The position numbers and the translations under genes are program-made. The notes beneath the pieces are model-generated. The model saw nothing but the letters and a program-made list of their open reading frames with translations, did not search any database and was not told the origin of the DNA. Of a DNA stretch of 64,000 nt, positions 63,741-64,000 are shown one piece after another. Positions within the stretch are counted from its first letter, which is position 1; every line of letters starts with the position of its first letter. The stretch is from Porphyra umbilicalis (taxonomy: Eukaryota; Rhodophyta; Bangiophyceae; Bangiales; Bangiaceae): assembly GCA_002049455.2 (NCBI GenBank), contig KV918931.1:99003-163002 (forward strand), in the 5' to 3' direction.

Positions 63741-64000
63741 TTGTCGGTCCGCGTGCGGTTGCGGGAGGTGGCTCCACAGCCGCAGGACCGGCCGCTGATG
63801 CGGCCGCCGCGGCGGCCGCAGCTCCCCGTTTGGCGGCTTTGCCGCACGCTCCCGTTGGTTTTGGGCGGGCGCGGACCCCCCGCCGGGTTCTTTTTCTGTT
63901 CCAGTTGCGGGCGCGCCAGACCGCCACGGATAGAGCAGAGTTCTTCTGTCTCCGCGACGACCTGGCGGCCCATATCTTTGATGATCCGGGTCCCTTCTGC
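63741..64000 (+). CDS. Non-repeat coding continuation after the array, truncated by window end
   Basis: After the last repeat the register that fits the repeat consensus continues into balanced sequence: VGPRAVAGGGSTAAGPAADA, then APRLAALPHAPVGFGRART, RRVLFLFQLRARQTATDRAE and FFCLRDDLAAHIFDDPGPFC, reaching the last base. This may be the C-terminus of the same transposon protein or the start of its second gene. The frame differs by one from that of the transposase start, as expected from the small deletions in the array. Confidence 0.4.
   Translation, partial: MSVRVRLREVAPQPQDRPLMRPPRRPQLPVWRLCRTLPLVLGGRGPPAGFFFCSSCGRARPPRIEQSSSVSATTWRPISLMIRVPS

Noticed and set aside
60809-63973. Minus-strand ORFs of more than 1,000 codons
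   Set aside because: They are antisense readings of the 99-bp array and the Harbinger gene; the plus strand carries the DDE motifs.
1-64000. tRNA, rRNA or snRNA genes
   Set aside because: No cloverleaf with a T-loop-type GTTCGANTC box in the correct spacing, and no rRNA core sequence, was recognised by reading both strands.

Overview
The window reads as nuclear DNA of a GC-rich, gene-dense, intron-poor photosynthetic eukaryote. The anchors are a cytosolic ribosomal protein uS12/RPS23 gene with one spliceosomal intron, two CCT-domain regulators (a plant/algal family), a DM13-DOMON-cytochrome b561 membrane protein, a TAPT1-family ER protein and a WDR83-like WD40 protein. Extreme codon GC, long Gly/Ala/Pro tracts and abundant DNA transposons fit a bangiophyte red alga (Porphyra/Pyropia type). 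That assignment is inferred from composition and gene content, not tested.

Layout. 1-5 kb: 3' end of a transposon-type gene, then a RING/IBR-like reading frame. 5.3-6.0 kb: small terminal-inverted-repeat (TIR) element. 6.5-9.6 kb (-): TAPT1 family gene. 10-12 kb: lower-GC intergenic DNA with a 28-bp inverted repeat and a 10-bp minisatellite. 13.1-13.8 kb (+): RPS23. 14.5-16.1 kb (-): CCT gene 1. 19.1 kb: 59-bp-arm hairpin. 19.5-21.8 kb (+): zinc-finger protein with a weakly LNK-like C-terminus. 24.7-26.4 kb (-): CCT gene 2. 27.3-38.75 kb: an 11.4-kb DNA transposon with TIRs and a TAA target duplication, carrying a Ulp1-type cysteine protease and a convergent 1280-residue KDZ-like protein. 41.6-42.7 kb (+): WDR83-like gene. 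44.4-45.9 kb: second non-autonomous TIR element. 46.2-47.0 kb (+): possible Elongator-subunit-like reading frame. 47.5-51.2 kb (-): DM13/DOMON/b561 gene. 53.3-54.6 kb (+): unknown membrane-anchored protein. 54.8-56.5 kb (-): endonuclease/exonuclease/phosphatase-family gene. 57.6-58.6 kb (+): acidic-tailed unknown. 59.8 kb to the end (+): PIF/Harbinger transposase running into a 99-bp minisatellite of about 25 copies.

Two themes matter for any reader. First, many host genes here change reading frame at runs of seven or more C or G, while genes without such runs (RPS23, DM13/b561, the transposon genes) are largely intact. Host genes are therefore annotated as single genes with internal frame breaks, which may be sequencing errors or real. 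Second, many of the long ORFs in the >75% GC blocks are open only because AT-rich stop codons are rare, and they have been left out.

The most distinctive object is the 11.4-kb transposon. Its 3-bp TAA target duplication and GGGC-starting TIRs resemble PIF/Harbinger, but the encoded protein has KDZ-like and SWIM-like features and no recognisable Harbinger transposase, and it is paired with a Ulp1 protease.
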